Below the pieces are notes generated by a model. It made no database searches. It saw only the letters and a program-made list of their open reading frames with translations, and was not told where the DNA came from. A DNA stretch of 64,000 nucleotides from Epiperipatus broadwayi (Eukaryota; Onychophora; Udeonychophora; Euonychophora; Peripatidae), in contig JAQFVV010012394.1 of assembly GCA_028023455.1 (NCBI GenBank), positions 29,031,010 through 29,095,009 on the forward strand, in the 5' to 3' direction. Position 1 is the stretch's first letter; each line of letters begins with the position of its first letter. Both the position numbers and the translations under genes were made by a program. Positions 23,880 through 36,480 of the stretch are shown piece after piece.

Positions 23880-24540
23880 AAAGTTGGGTTGATTGTATTA
23901 GGAGAATTGTTGAGTGTTATAGTGGCAATGAATGGGATAGAAGAATCGATGCATTAATAAAAAATAGGGAGTTGGAAAGATGGATAACTAGTATGGAGAA
24001 TAAAAAGTGTTTAAATATATATAGAAATAAACAGAATATTGGATTTGAGTTAATTTATGATAATAGCAAGGAAAGTAGTTTACTGTTTAAGGCTCGAACA
24101 GAATCATTAGCAGCAAGGGAATATATTCTTAAATGGAGAAATGTAGCTGATTTAGTCTGCAAGTTATGTAAAGAAGACATGGAAAATATTAGGCATTTTC
24201 TAATTGAATGTAAATGATTACAAGCAGAAAGGGTACAACTAATGAAGTTGTGGAAGAATAAATTTAAACAAAGTGATTATACAGAAAGTGGATACTTGGT
24301 TTTTATGCTGGGTTTGGAAAAAGATGAGGGGGATCTAGATATGGAGGCTGTAGAGTGGACAAAGATAATGTTGTGGAAATAGGATGGAGCAGAATAGAGA
24401 AGAATATGGGAAAAACATAGGGAGGGGAATGGACAGGGAAGGGAAGGTGGCTAACAGATTTCTCTGGGCATAGTGACTGAGAGACTCCTGACTTCGATGA
24501 AGGAGATGCCATAGTGCAGCGTCATTATGTTTTAACTTCA
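22430..24540 (+). pseudogene. Decayed non-LTR retrotransposon reverse transcriptase
   Basis: Reading the plus strand across stops and shifts gives the ordered reverse transcriptase blocks. These are RLLLKGKGRDHRKLNNYR, TSVLYKVFSYMVTGR, GEMQGGFRLDR, YIVIIDIEKA (block A), VGLRQ.CPMLPILFF (block B), LLFADDIFL (catalytic FADD at 23110-23121) and KEMGIKFSEEKSKVM. The C-terminal part is still open in one frame (23576-24217) and holds a zinc-knuckle-like CKLCKEDMENIRHFLIEC. It is interrupted by a TA/CA array at 23793-23878. No start and no full frame remain, so the copy is dead. The clade cannot be fixed by eye. The 'rGCpMsPilF' style separates it from the IPQGSP elements at 52-63 kb. Confidence 0.75.
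23793..23878. repeat. (TA)n followed by (CA)n array
   Basis: About 75 bases of TA and then CA units lie inside the LINE relic. The Tyr-Ile alternating peptide across it is an artefact. Confidence 0.95.
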
Positions 24541-24707
24541 CAGTAAAAAAATAAAAACTCATTCAAATATCACTTGAAAAACTAATATAGATCTGAAAAT
24601 ATATACATAAATTTTACACATCTGTTTCTATTTGAAACTATAGATTTATTTAAGATCTTTTATCATTACTAAAATTAACATTTATTTATTTAAATTCTAT
24701 ATTTGTA

Positions 24708-24730
24708 ATATTGTGGAAGCAACTACTCTT
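24708..24730 (+). repeat. Left arm of an inverted repeat flanking the hAT element
   Basis: TAATATTGTGGAAGCAACTA here is mirrored by TAGTTGCTTCCACTATATTA at 28869-28888. Both arms lie just outside the hAT-type ends, so the hAT element may have jumped into an older inverted-repeat element. Confidence 0.5.
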
Positions 24731-24998
24731 CACACATGCGCTAAAATTGACACGCTCACTTCCGTCAATAATTGTTTTAAATCAGCATTTCTTAAACGGT
24801 GGGTTACGGAGCGAAAAGTTGGGGTCACGAAAATTTAATTTAGATACATCAATTTAAAGAAATATTAATCGCAATCCCTTCATTATCTTTAGTTGAATAT
24901 ATTATGTTTTATAGATATATTAAACAACTTTCATACTTCCCCATTCTTTTTAAATTCATATAAAGATACAATGAAAGACAAATGACCCTCAAGATGCA

Positions 24999-25024
24999 TT
25001 TCGTGCTGAACTAGCACTCATCAG
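24999..25024 (-). ncRNA. Hammerhead-ribozyme-like core (family C copy 1)
   Basis: On the minus strand this reads CTGATGA, then GTGCT-AGTTC-AGCAC, then GAAA. The two conserved single-stranded blocks of a hammerhead ribozyme surround a perfect 5-bp helix II. Helices I and III and the cleavage triplet could not be assigned convincingly by eye. Confidence 0.45.
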
Positions 25025-25415
25025 TTGGCCCAGATCACCATCTTTCATATATATCTTTATTATATGACGAGTATTTATCTATAGTTAATTGTTACATTTT
25101 TATTTACATTGTCAAAGTCACTCCACTCACAACTTTAACACTATCCATCTCAGATAAATACAATAAAGATTTTTATTAATCATTTTCTAAACTAGAGATT
25201 ATCTCTAGTACAGATATAAACTTTACAACTCAGTTAAAGATTAATATATCTGATTTTTTAATTTTAAACATACACATACATGGAGGTGATTTACCTTTCT
25301 CTTTTCCATGTGTAATATTTTTATAGATATATTAAACAAATTTCCATCCTTCGCCATTCTTTTTAAATTCATATAAATAAAGATACAATAAAAGAGACAT
25401 GACCCCCAAGATACA

Positions 25416-25441
25416 TTTCGTACTGAACCAGCATTCATCAG
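25416..25441 (-). ncRNA. Hammerhead-ribozyme-like core (family C copy 2)
   Basis: Minus strand: CTGATGA, ATGCTG-GTT-CAGTAC, GAAA. Helix II keeps pairing through a G-U wobble, with a mismatch at its base. Confidence 0.4.
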
Positions 25442-25492
25442 TTAGCCCATGTCACTATCTCCCATATATATTTTTATTATATGAAGAGTATT

Positions 25493-26135
25493 ATGAGAAA
25501 GAGAAAGGTGAATATCTCCATGTGTGTGTATATTTAAAATTAAAAAATCAGATATATTAATCTTTAACTGAGTTGTAAAGTTTATATCTGTGCTAGAGAT
25601 AATCTCTAGTTTAGAAAATGATTAATAATAATCATTATTGTATTTATCTGAGGTAGATGGTGTCAAAGCTGTTAGTGTAATGAGTTTGACAATGGTAAAT
25701 AAAAATGTAACAATTCATTATAGATAAATACTCTTCATATAATAGAGATATACATGAGAGATAGTGACTTAGGCCAACTGATGAGTGCTGGTTCAGCATG
25801 AAATGCATCTTGGGGGTCATTTGTCTTTTACTGCATCTTTATTTATATGAATTTAAAAAGAATGGGAAGTATGGAGCTTGTTTAATACATCTATAAATTA
25901 CACATGGGAAAGAGAAATGTGAATAACTGCATGAGTGTGTATGTTTAAAATAAAAAAATCAGATGTATTAATCTTTAACTGAGTTGTAAAGTTTATATCT
26001 GTGCTAGAGATAATCTCTAGTTTAGAAAATGATTAATAATAATCATTATTGTATTTATCTGAGGTGGATGCTGTTAAAGTTGTGAGTATAGTGATTTTGA
26101 CAATGGTAAATAAAAATGTAACAACATATTACGTT
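25493..26135 (+). repeat. Family C repeat array, right arm
   Basis: Plus-oriented mirror of 24880-25492. It holds one complete unit and a truncated second, with a period near 411 bases judged from CTGAGTTGTAAAG at about 25568 and 25979. Such a head-to-head inverted array could arise by replication slippage or nested insertion. Confidence 0.75.
25778..25803 (+). ncRNA. Hammerhead-ribozyme-like core (family C copy 3)
   Basis: CTGATGA, GTGCTG-GTT-CAGCAT, GAAA. Helix II pairs over 6 bp with one G-U. It is followed by TGCATCTTGGGGGTC, the position where helix III and the cleavage site would be expected. Confidence 0.45.
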
Positions 26136-26796
26136 TTCTGTGCAGGCAGTTATAAAATCGTAATGATAGCCAAGTTGAGCTGTAAATTATATTTACATAT
26201 TGAAACACGACACTAAATGCATCATAATAATGGTGTCGCATTGCAATTTCAGCATATAAGTTATTTCAGAATCAAAATATATGCTGCAGTGGTGAGAATA
26301 AGGTTGGTGCCACTGTGATTATGTAATGCATTTCTGGTCAAGTTGTTTGTTTCGGTTTCATTTCAACAAGTGTCCCCATCGCAAGAACAATACAGTATTG
26401 TATTTTACTGTTTTATTCGACTAAGGTTAGTATTTATTTGATTAAATATTATGAAAGATGTTATTTTTTATATATAAAAATACTGGCCGATGCTTTGACA
26501 TATTAAAAAAAAAAAAATGCTTGTATACTTTTTTTCTCACTTCTTTATTCAAAATTTATCATCCTATTAGTTATTATAAAAATATTTTTTTATTTGAAAC
26601 TTATTGTCATTTATTTATTAGCAAGTAAAAACATATTTTATTTTTTAAACTTAACAGGTAATTTATAATTTATTTATTATTTAAAAATAAAACATATGGG
26701 AGTAAATATGCTTCATGTAATTAATTAAATAAAAACACGGCTGCCACTTGGTATCTCTGCTAATTATTAAGTACTGTTATTTTATTTATATTTTAG

Positions 26797-28652
26797 AATA
26801 AAAATACTTTTTACCCGTGGGTAAATGGTTGAACTTGAGTATTAAAGGTAATGATGCAGATGCCAATGCTACAAAGTCTCTTCAAGCAGGATTTCATAAT
26901 CAGAAAGAGGCATCTAAGATGTGAAAAAGAAAATATGATAGAGACATTTCTCCAATTTGGCTTTACATTCAGCAACTGTGATGGTAATGAACAACCTCTT
27001 TGTTTAATTAGCAATAATGTTTTGTCTATGGAGACTATGAAACTATCAAAATTAAAAAGGCATTTTGAATCCAAGCATCCTTCATATGTCAATAAACCAA
27101 AAGAATATTTCGAATGACTGTTAAAAACTTCAAATAAAGAAAAACAATATACTGTTGATGAAAAATATTTACTTGCATCATATGAAGTTTCATATCTGAT
27201 TGCTAAAAATAAAAAGCCATATACCATTGGATAAGAACTTATATTACCGGCTGCTATTAAAATGGTAGAAATACTTCATGGCAGTAAATATGGTGATGAA
27301 ATTTGGAAAATTCCTTTATCAAATGACGCTGTCACTATTAGAATTTCTGAAATTAGCAATGACCAATTTGAGCAACTTATTACAAGATTAAAAAAAAGCC
27401 CAATATTTACAATTAAATTGGATGAAACAACTGATAATTTCAAAAATAGCTCAATTATTAGTGTATATCAGATACATTTATAAAGAAAACATTGAGGAAG
27501 AATTGTTATTTTGTCATTCTTTGGAAGAACATACAAGAGGGGAAGACATGTATAATAAAGTAGACACATTTTTTAAAACTGAAGGTTTAAAATGGAAAAA
27601 TTGCTTTGGAGTATGCACAGATGGTGCAAAAGCAATGACTGGTGAATATATTGGTCTTTTGTCGAAGATTCTGGTAATAATCATGTAACTTGCACATATT
27701 GCCTGATCCATTGAGAGGCTGTTGCAGCAAAAAAATTAGCAATGAAATTGAATGATGTGCTTCAGAATGCTGTCAAAATTATAAACTTTATTAAAAGCCA
27801 TGCCCTTAACAACCATTTACTTTCAACTCTTTGTAAAGACATGGACTCTGAATACAAAAATTATTATTACATGCACAAGTAAGATGGATGTCAAGAAGGC
27901 AAAGTTTAAGAAGATTATTGTTATTAAAGTAAGAAATTATTGTATTTTTAACAGAACAAAAATCTAATATTGCTGCTCGTTTTCAAAATGACTTATGGAT
28001 ATGAAATATTTTTGAGAAGTTACTTGTCTCTTCAAGGAAAAAATAGCAATATTTTTACTTCGAATCATAAAATTGAAGGTTTTATTAAAAAGATCAACAT
28101 TTGGAAGAATAGGGTGGAAAATGATTCATTGGAAATGTTTTTGACTTTTGACAATTTTTTAATTGAAAAAAATAATTGTAAAACTTTCCTTGCAAAAATT
28201 ATTATAGATCACTTAAAAACCCTAGAAACGCAGTTTTGCAAATACTTTATATCGAATTTAGATTTCAAAAAGTTATCTTGGATTCAAAGGCCATTTTCGA
28301 TTGACTTTAATGAGATTAATCACCTGCCATATAAAGCCCTAAAGAAATTTACTGAGCTATCGAATGACTCAAATTCAAAACTTGACTTTCCACAAAAATC
28401 CTTGACTGAATTCTGGATCAGAGCTCGAACTGAATTTCTCGCAATTTCTGAACTGACATTAAATATTCTTCTGCCATTCAGCACCACATACTTACGTGAA
28501 ATGACTTTTTCAGATTTAATGTACTGTATATTAAATCCAAATATCGTTCAATGCTGAAATCTGTTGAATATACTTTACGTCCAGCAGTATCAAATATTTC
28601 ACCAAGATTTAATTTATTATGCAGCAAAAAACAAGCACATCCATCTCATTAA
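26797..28652 (+). pseudogene. hAT transposase pseudogene, ZBED5-like
   Basis: The protein is readable across at least two shifts and several stops. The N-terminal part runs KWLNLSIKGNDADANATKS and then KRKYDRD. A BED zinc finger follows (QPLCLISNNVLS...KLKRHFESKHPS), in which the second zinc cysteine is a serine. The catalytic domain follows: FTIKLDETTDN, then CTDGAKAMTG, then a decayed 'IHREAL' site. A 195-codon open part (27970-28557) contains YLSLQGKNSNIFTSNHKIEG and the hAT dimerisation end ILLPFSTTYL. The last frame ends LLCSKKQAHPSH at 28652. These are the hallmarks of ZBED5/SCAND3-like hAT proteins. A first codon in frame (26817) is GTG, so the start is probably lost too. The gene cannot make an active transposase. 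Host co-option is unlikely with these breaks. Confidence 0.85.
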
Positions 28653-28865
28653 AATGTGATTTTCTTTCATTAATTTTTGTATACTTAAAACAAATCCTAA
28701 AACTATTTATTTTCATATGTATATTGTTTACAAAGAAATAAATTATTTATGGGAATATTTATTTCTATACCTATTTTATATTTAATATCTGGGGTCACGA
28801 AAAAATCTCGATGATAAAAAGGGGTCATAAATGAAAAAAGTTTAAAAAGCAGCTGTTTAAACCAT

Positions 28866-28889
28866 GGGTAGTTGCTTCCACTATATTAC
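28866..28889 (-). repeat. Right arm of inverted repeat flanking the hAT element
   Basis: Mirror of 24708-24730 (GGGTAGTTGCTTCCACTATA). Confidence 0.5.
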
Positions 28890-29533
28890 ACATATCGCTA
28901 TAGTATTAATTATTAAATCGTATGTTGTATATATGGGTACATGCTTTTAAGTGAATTGTATAAATGCTCCATGTATGTATCTGTATTTTGTATGTATACA
29001 TGACTAATCCATGATGTTAGCTGCTACTGACCATATTTTACTATTAAAACTGAAGTCTTTTGTTAAAATTTCATGACTGTTATATATTAAATCTTTGTAA
29101 ATTTTATGAAGAGGTGCCCCTATGTATAGCCAACGCCTTGACTGCTTGAAAAGTGTATTAACAGTAAAAAGATCACATTGAATGCCCTAACGTTACAACT
29201 CTTTGCCCTGCTTAATTTCTGCTCATAAATATATTATTTAATAACAATTTTTTCGATATTTTTTATGTCTTGGCATTTCATTCACGAATTTTGTCAATCC
29301 GGTCGCAAAAGATTTCGATTTCTTCTTAGTTTGCTTGATTTTGATTTTACTGGTAAAAATTCCCCAGGGTTAAATTGATATCACAAATCGGTCATTTGAT
29401 TATATTGATATTAATCATTCTTGCAATATTTTAAAGCCGTTAATCAAAGTTATGTCGTTTCTACTTTGATGTTTATATCTGAAATAGTTTCACCTGAACT
29501 AAGATATTTTTATCCTGCCTGTCAAACATTAGG
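28890..29533. other. Unassigned AT-rich DNA
   Basis: No gene or repeat is recognised. Confidence 0.4.
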
Positions 29534-29825
29534 ACAATTTTATCATCATGATCCCCATTTCTTATGCTTGCTCTTAACTGTTATTAAAACAGGCAAAACT
29601 CTCTCTACATATTGCCACTCAGTGCAAGGCAGAGTAATCAATGGATGCCAGAAGACTTGTGCCTAAAATCCTCACCTAGTGCCTACTTATCCAATATTAC
29701 CAGACTACTTTCTGGCTTGTGGCCTTTGTCAGTGAGGAGCCTTGGATCTGAGAGCACTGCACATAGATCTTAGGATCTAATGCAACCATCCAGCAGCTAC
29801 ATATAGAGAGTTTTGCCTGTTTTAA
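29534..29825 (+). repeat. Family A foldback repeat
   Basis: The inner ends AACAGGCAAAACTCTC (29588) and GAGAGTTTTGCCTGTT (to 29821) are a perfect 16-base inverted pair. On the left, the extended terminus (CCCCATTTCTTATGC, TTAACTGTTATTAA) matches the family tail in reverse, so the true inverted ends are longer. The 81-codon frame over it is incidental. Confidence 0.8.
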
Positions 29826-30600
29826 GGACAATTTTATGTCATAAAATTAAATTATAGTTTGCATTTTTCAATAAAGATTGATAATTCAGCACACACACAC
29901 AAGTATAACACACATCTACATATATATGCAAAATTTCTATAAATAAACAAACATTATATAATAAATAAATTATTTTTTTTTTTATGAAAGTCTTCTCGAT
30001 TTGCTGTCAACATTTAATTTTTTCTACTACGTCAGCATGATTGTTATTTTTATGTAATGTTATTTCTTTATGATATATATATATACTCTTTTCTGCATCT
30101 GTTTTTATTTATTTAGTGAAGTTCTTTTATTGTAGTTTTGATTAAGCACATAACGTTATAAAATAGCTTTTATTTAATTTGTAAATGGCAAATTTAAAGA
30201 TAAGTAAAAACCATATATTAAAACATTTTTACGGTTGTTAAATTGGATTTTATTATCGTATTTGGTTGATAAAAAGTGTTGCAACATTTGATTCCTGGCC
30301 TGTATTGTTCCCAACAAAATTTAGATCCAAAATGATTTTTTTAAGTTTTGCACATTCAAAACTGTATGAGAATGTTTGTATATGACTCTCATTATCTAAG
30401 AAATTGTCCACCAGTGCCATAGTGTTTACTAAAATCATATCTTCATTGAATTGGACATGCGAAGAAATGTACAATACAATACTTTCTAAAAAATATTTTA
30501 ATGATTAATTTTAAAATGGTTTCCATGAGAAATCTATTTTTTTTTCAATATTATAAAGATGATCTCAAGAATATATCTTACAAAAGTGCAGCATTGATAA
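29826..30600. other. Unassigned DNA
   Basis: Contains short CA and TA runs near 29892 and 30071. The 73-codon minus frame (30253-30474) looks protein-like, but its family is not recognised. It may be the continuation of the LINE relic to its right. Confidence 0.35.
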
Positions 30601-31330
30601 GTACTTTCAGTTGTCCCATATTATGAATATTACTTCACAAGTATCAATGATAACTTCCTGCATAAAATCTTTTAAGAGCATTAAAATTTTGACATGCATA
30701 TTTTCTCTTATTCAAAACATAATCCAGTTTTGATGTTCCTTCATTTGGATGCTTCCATGTCCATTTATTATTTTTCTCAAAGAAAGAATTCATAATGTCC
30801 ATTTTTTCTTTTTCTGCAAATTTTGCAAGTCTGTGTCCTCTCTAATTTCTATCACTAGAGCCAAATTTATTCACATCAATTTCACCTCCACATCTAGTAT
30901 TAAAGTTGCTCATGATAATTGTAAAATATTGTTGGTTTGATCAAAGTTATTTTGAATATCTCTCTAAAAATCCTCTACTGCTTCATCACTTTAAAACTGG
31001 TTGGTACTTAAAGCTGAATTATCTGCATTTGATATTTTTTGTTAATTCCAAAATGTCATTCTTTCACTTTTTATTTATAATCAGTCTCCCTTATTTGTGT
31101 TTCTAACATTTATCCTTTATTGAAAAGTATTTGTCCGTTTTTGTAAATTGATTGCTTCTTCATTTTTTCTTTTAACCCCATGAAGTTCAATATTGTATCA
31201 TTTAATATTAGTTTTTCTTCCAATTCATGCAATCTTCCTGCACTTGAAAGTAATCTGCAGTGGTTGGTGGCTAAACAAATAGTCTACAAATGAACATCTG
31301 CATTCTCATTATGGAGATTTTTAGCTTATT
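30600..31330 (-). pseudogene. LINE AP-endonuclease domain remnant
   Basis: On the minus strand, with shifts, the order is SSAGRLHELEEKL, then NILELTKNIK-like, then a 'NFNTRCG...NKFGSSDRN' block, then QKKKKWT, IINGHGSIQMKEHQNWIMF and MHVKILMLLKDF. This corresponds to the exonuclease/endonuclease/phosphatase domain of animal LINEs ('GDfNa..G', 'G..nrG..l..f....m.i.nt.F', 'WTW.sP.g..ks.IDYvl'). No reverse transcriptase block is legible downstream, so the relic is cut at both ends. Confidence 0.55.
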
Positions 31331-31690
31331 CCATGTTTTTATTCACATACCCTAATATTGGCTGATGACTTTAGAGCATATTGGGAATAAAGAAACCAAT
31401 TTGCTTTTAACTGGAGATGACTGTAAATATATAAAAAAGAATATCAACAACACATATAAAACTGACAGAAAATTGATATGTATATAATTTTTTAATTCTT
31501 CCTTTTCACTTTATCAATATCACCACTGTCTTTTTCACATTACCTGCTACATGTCTATCATTTAAACATTTTGCCAAAAAATTCTCTTTCTTAATCTAAT
31601 TTTTTAAAATTATCTGCAAACATTTTCTGATATTTTCCCATTTTTTGAAATCTAATTGCATAGTCTATATAAGTATTTCAGAAGTTTTAT
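31331..31690. other. Unassigned AT-rich DNA
   Basis: No feature recognised. Confidence 0.4.
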
Positions 31691-32280
31691 TGTAGGAATA
31701 ATATTTTTATGGTATAATTTTCACTATACCACTCTCACATAAGGTAGGGATAGGTTTCTATACATTTTTGACACCTTATAAAGGGGTGTAATCATAAACA
31801 TATGACCAAAGGCATGTAAAAAAGATATGTGATCTCCAAGATACACATTTCATGCTGAACCAGCACTCATCAGTTGGCCCAGATCTCATTCTCTTAAACA
31901 TATCTTAATCATTGTTTAGTATAAATACAGACAGCAAATTACTACAGTTTACATGATAAGTGGCAAACCTACTGTCTCATAATTTTGACACAAACCACTT
32001 AATGAAAGTATATTAATAATTTTTATTAGTCATTTATTATCCACTTAATAAATAATATTTCTGTAGTGTAAATTTCACTACACCACTTTTACCTAAAGTA
32101 GAGACTGGTTTCTATCCACTTTTAACCCCTTTTGGAGATTACCTTTCACATGTCTTGGACACATGTTTATGATTACACCCCTCCACAAAGTGTTAAAAGG
32201 ATAGAAACCAGTCCCTACCGTATGTGAGAGTGGTGTAATGAAAATTACACTTCATAAATATTATTCATAAAGTAAATAAT
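31691..32280. repeat. Family C element with inverted arms
   Basis: Three copies of an arm block are present at 31695-31805 (plus), about 32043-32115 (plus) and 32160-32272 (minus). They have AATAATATTTCTGTAGTG, TTTCACTACACCACT, GACTGGTTTCTATCC and AAAGTGTTAAAAG-type words. A hammerhead-like core lies between the first two. The same arms flank the copy at 50.8-51.2 kb, so core plus arms form one element. Confidence 0.65.
31848..31873 (-). ncRNA. Hammerhead-ribozyme-like core (family C copy 4)
   Basis: Minus strand: CTGATGA, GTGCTG-GTT-CAGCAT, GAAA, the same core as at 25778, with the upstream word GGGCCAA also kept. Confidence 0.45.
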
Positions 32281-33228
32281 CTCTAGTCTAATGAATGACT
32301 AATAAAAATTATTACTATTATTACAGGATCTATTTTGTTATTTTTGTTCTTAAATACCACAAATGTAATTTTCTTTCAAAAATTCTTCCATACACATTAC
32401 TTTGGCATCCTTTTTAATAATAGTACTATTTTTTCTACTTATTGCCCAAACAATCATTTTTCTATGCCAAGATATTTATATTCTTGATATATTTATTATT
32501 TTTTATAGTTTTCTTTGTTTTTCATAGTTATATATTTCCATGTCATTGCTGAGTCTTTTTATAACATTTTATAGAATTTCAGATATTCAATTCTTTAAAC
32601 AGGTTCATTTTCAAATATTCTCATATTTTTCTTTTCTGTACTTAAATCTAGTTAAAACTTTCTTGAAGATAGCTATTTTCTAAAAGTTCTGAAGAGTTTT
32701 AGTTGTCTTTTTTATGATAAGTCTAAGCCATTTTCATATCTACTAATATTGTTAAAACATTTTTCCAGTTGTAATTTAAATTTAGTGTAATATTTCTGAA
32801 GTTTAGGAATCTCAATTATTAATATAGTCTCTTAATTTTATCATTCTCACTTGGATAATCATTTTTTATAGATATTATAGTCTTAACAAATATTTTCTGT
32901 TAGGCAAACTAGTTCTATTGTGTCTTTTTATGAATGCTCCTACATCTGTTTGGTCTTGAATTTTTATCAAAAAATAAAATTGTAATATATAATTTTTCTT
33001 TTTTTGCAAAGTCCATATATATCTGTATTTTTTTTTCATTTCTAGTTTCTAATCAAATTTATCCACAGCACATTTGCCTTTTAATTGTTTTTCAACTCTA
33101 GTTCTAAAATCTTCAGTGCTCACTGAAAAGAAATTATTCTGTATATTTGTATTAAAACACTGCTTTCACACCACAATTAAAACTCTTATTACATCATATG
33201 ATCTTTGCTTACACTTTGTTACTCATTA
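32281..33228. other. T-rich unassigned DNA
   Basis: Strongly T-rich on the plus strand. Minus-strand frames have scattered protein-like runs (RTRVEKQLKGK, SLPNRKYLLRL) that could be an old LINE linker, but nothing diagnostic is left. Confidence 0.3.
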
Positions 33229-33462
33229 ACAAATTCTTCTATTCTCACTTCGTTAGCGCCACCTAGTGGGAGCTTTAGTAATCAATAGATGCCTGATGAT
33301 AGATTGTATGAAACCATAAACTAGAAACTAGGCTGGGGATACTTGCATAGAGTAACACAAGAGAAAGATTTATTAAATACACCATCTGGCATCTATTGGT
33401 TACTAAAGCTCCCACTAGATGACATAAAAATAGTGAGAAAGAGAGAAAGAAGAATTTGCTAA
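33229..33462. repeat. Foldback repeat related to family A
   Basis: Arms about 33229-33300 and 33390-33462 mirror each other (CACCTAGTGGGAGCTTTAGT and ACTAAAGCTCCCACTAGATG). The centre contains ACTAGAAACTAGGCTGGGGA, which is the family A word ACTAGTCTGGGGAT in a diverged form. Confidence 0.65.
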
Positions 33463-33869
33463 CGAAAACTGTTGGGGCTTGAGCATTTATTTTTGAATTT
33501 GATATCTCTCATTAAGTCGAACAACTAATCTTGCCACCATCTGATATACTCTTAATATTGTCAAAATTATTTTTTCAAATATCAGAAGCACAAGTATAAT
33601 GGGATTTATTTTAAATATCAAAGAGTTTGCGTCAATCTATATAGTTGGTTCTATAGCATTTATACTAATAAATTGTTTTTCAATCATCGCTGTTAGCAAT
33701 TAGTCACATTCTAGAAAAAATAATAAAGAAATAAAAAAGAGCAAATAGTTAAGTCAGGTCAATAATGACTGCACAAAGCAATTCGTGAAACACAAATATC
33801 TATGTTTATATGTAAATTAATACACTATACAGGCTTACACACACCTGTACATATATAATGTAATATATA
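33463..33869. other. Unassigned AT-rich DNA
   Basis: Nothing recognised. Confidence 0.4.
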
Positions 33870-34260
33870 AGGGATTCGAACTCAGACTTTCACACGATCC
33901 TCAGCTCTCCATGCCATTTTATATTGCTGTCCGATCTGATCATACACATGTTGAAAAGACAAATAATGACCTATATACGTATTTTATGCTAAACCAGCAA
34001 TCATTAGTTGGCCCAGATTACTATCTCCACACATATATACAATCAGTGCTCAGCTTTATATTAAGATAGCCAATATTCATATTTTAATGGACAGGCTTCA
34101 AGCTACTCCAACCCACAACTCTTCAGACATCCATTTCTTTGAAAATCTGATGACGGAACGTTCAAAGCCCACGTTAGTGCCAAAGTTGTCATCCTAAGAC
34201 CATTTAGTCATTCGGACCCCTCATATACTGGAGAATAATCCATTTATATACATATGCGAG
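33870..34260 (-). repeat. Family C fragment with decayed hammerhead-like core
   Basis: The core at about 33982-34007 reads CTAATGATTGCTGGTTTAGC and then ATAAAA on the minus strand, so both conserved blocks are mutated. The left flank GGGATTCGAACTCAGACTTT is shared with the hairpin at 3.1 kb. Confidence 0.5.
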
Positions 34261-35400
34261 AGATGAAATAAAAGCATTAGGTAGTACTATTATTAAAGGG
34301 CTGAACAATATTAATAAATGATTTAATATGGCTTAGGATTTAAAAAATGAATCTAAACCTAATGCCTATAATTCTAAACATTATCTTAAAAAACAAAAAG
34401 AAAACTATTTATATATGTCTCGAAATACTTTGAATTTAGAGTGGTAACAATCTTAAATATGCATTTTATATTTGTATCATTTTGGATTTGCAATCATATT
34501 TATTTAAAGAGAGTTATAAATGAACACAAAGTTAGATGAAGACAGAGGAAGGGATTTTATAGTTAATTATTTTTGAAAGCAAATTTTTTTATATATACAT
34601 TTTAATTTTTTAAAAAATATAAATTAATTTTTAAAATATAAAATTTCACGCAGTTGCTTTACTTGGTAATTAATTTATCCAATACTGAGAACTCGTATAT
34701 TTTTGAACTAAATAAATTGAATTTTTTTAAACTAAAATTAGAAAACTATAGATGAAAAAATTTGATATTTTTTAAAATTGTATTTAAAAAATAATTATAT
34801 TTTCGTGTTTTCAAATATATTAGATATTTAAAATTAACAAATAATAATAAGTATCATTTACTTTTTTTAAAAAAAATAGTTTTTCATGTTTTTAGATAAA
34901 AATATTAATTTTAATAATTCATTTTTTTCTCAGCGTGTAAATAGACACATGTTTCTGTTTGGCATCGATCGATCTTATTATATGTAAAAAAAGTCTGCAA
35001 TTGTTTTTAAAACAATTCTATTCTATAGTTATAAATTTATTTCTTAATAATAGTTTAAAGTAATTTATATAAAGAATAAGTTATAAACATATATATACAA
35101 AAGAGACCTTGAAAACTGAAACCATCACTTCATCAGAGAAGAACACATTTTCATTATAAACATTTTTATAATTTGAAAGAATCCTTTTTTACATTTTATT
35201 CCAAAATGTTGCTGAAATAAATATTAAAATTGTTTAAAAAATTAATCAAGTTAGTATTGTTTAGATATTTGTAATTGCTTTTTTAAAGTAAAAATAATTT
35301 ATGCATGCTGTGTTAAATTATTATTTAGTAATGTAGCAGTTGTAAATATATACATTGGAATATGTATATAACAAAAACATATATCTATTATAAACTATCT
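34261..35400. other. Unassigned very AT-rich DNA
   Basis: No feature recognised. Confidence 0.4.

Positions 35401-36480
<1,080 letters not shown>

Larger units (their letters stand above)
24880..25492 (-). repeat. Family C repeat array, left arm
   Basis: About one and a half units with a period near 416 bases. The hammerhead-like core block appears at 24999 and again at 25416, with words such as CTTTACAACTCAGTTAA and AGAGATTATCTCTAGT between. It faces the right arm (25493-26135) head to head. Confidence 0.75.
24783..28855 (+). mobile_element. hAT transposon, ZBED5-like, with nested repeats
   Basis: The left end CAGCATTTCTTAAACGGTGG and right end ...GTTTAAAAAGCAGCTG are hAT-style (CAG...CTG) imperfect inverted ends. 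Each has a subterminal GGGGTCACGAAAA or related word (24831 and 28793). Flanks TTTTAAAT and TTTAAACC are similar but not a clean 8-bp duplication. The body contains the broken transposase (26797-28652). The left side has been invaded by a family C inverted array (about 24880-26135). A 5' non-coding exon is suggested by AAG then GTTAGT (donor at 26426) and an acceptor TTTTAG at 26791-26796. Confidence 0.6.

Noticed and set aside
29584-29825. TTAA on both sides of the family A inner ends, suggesting a piggyBac-type target duplication
   Set aside because: The sequence outside TTAA is also shared between copies and mirrored, so TTAA lies within longer inverted ends and is not a duplicated target.
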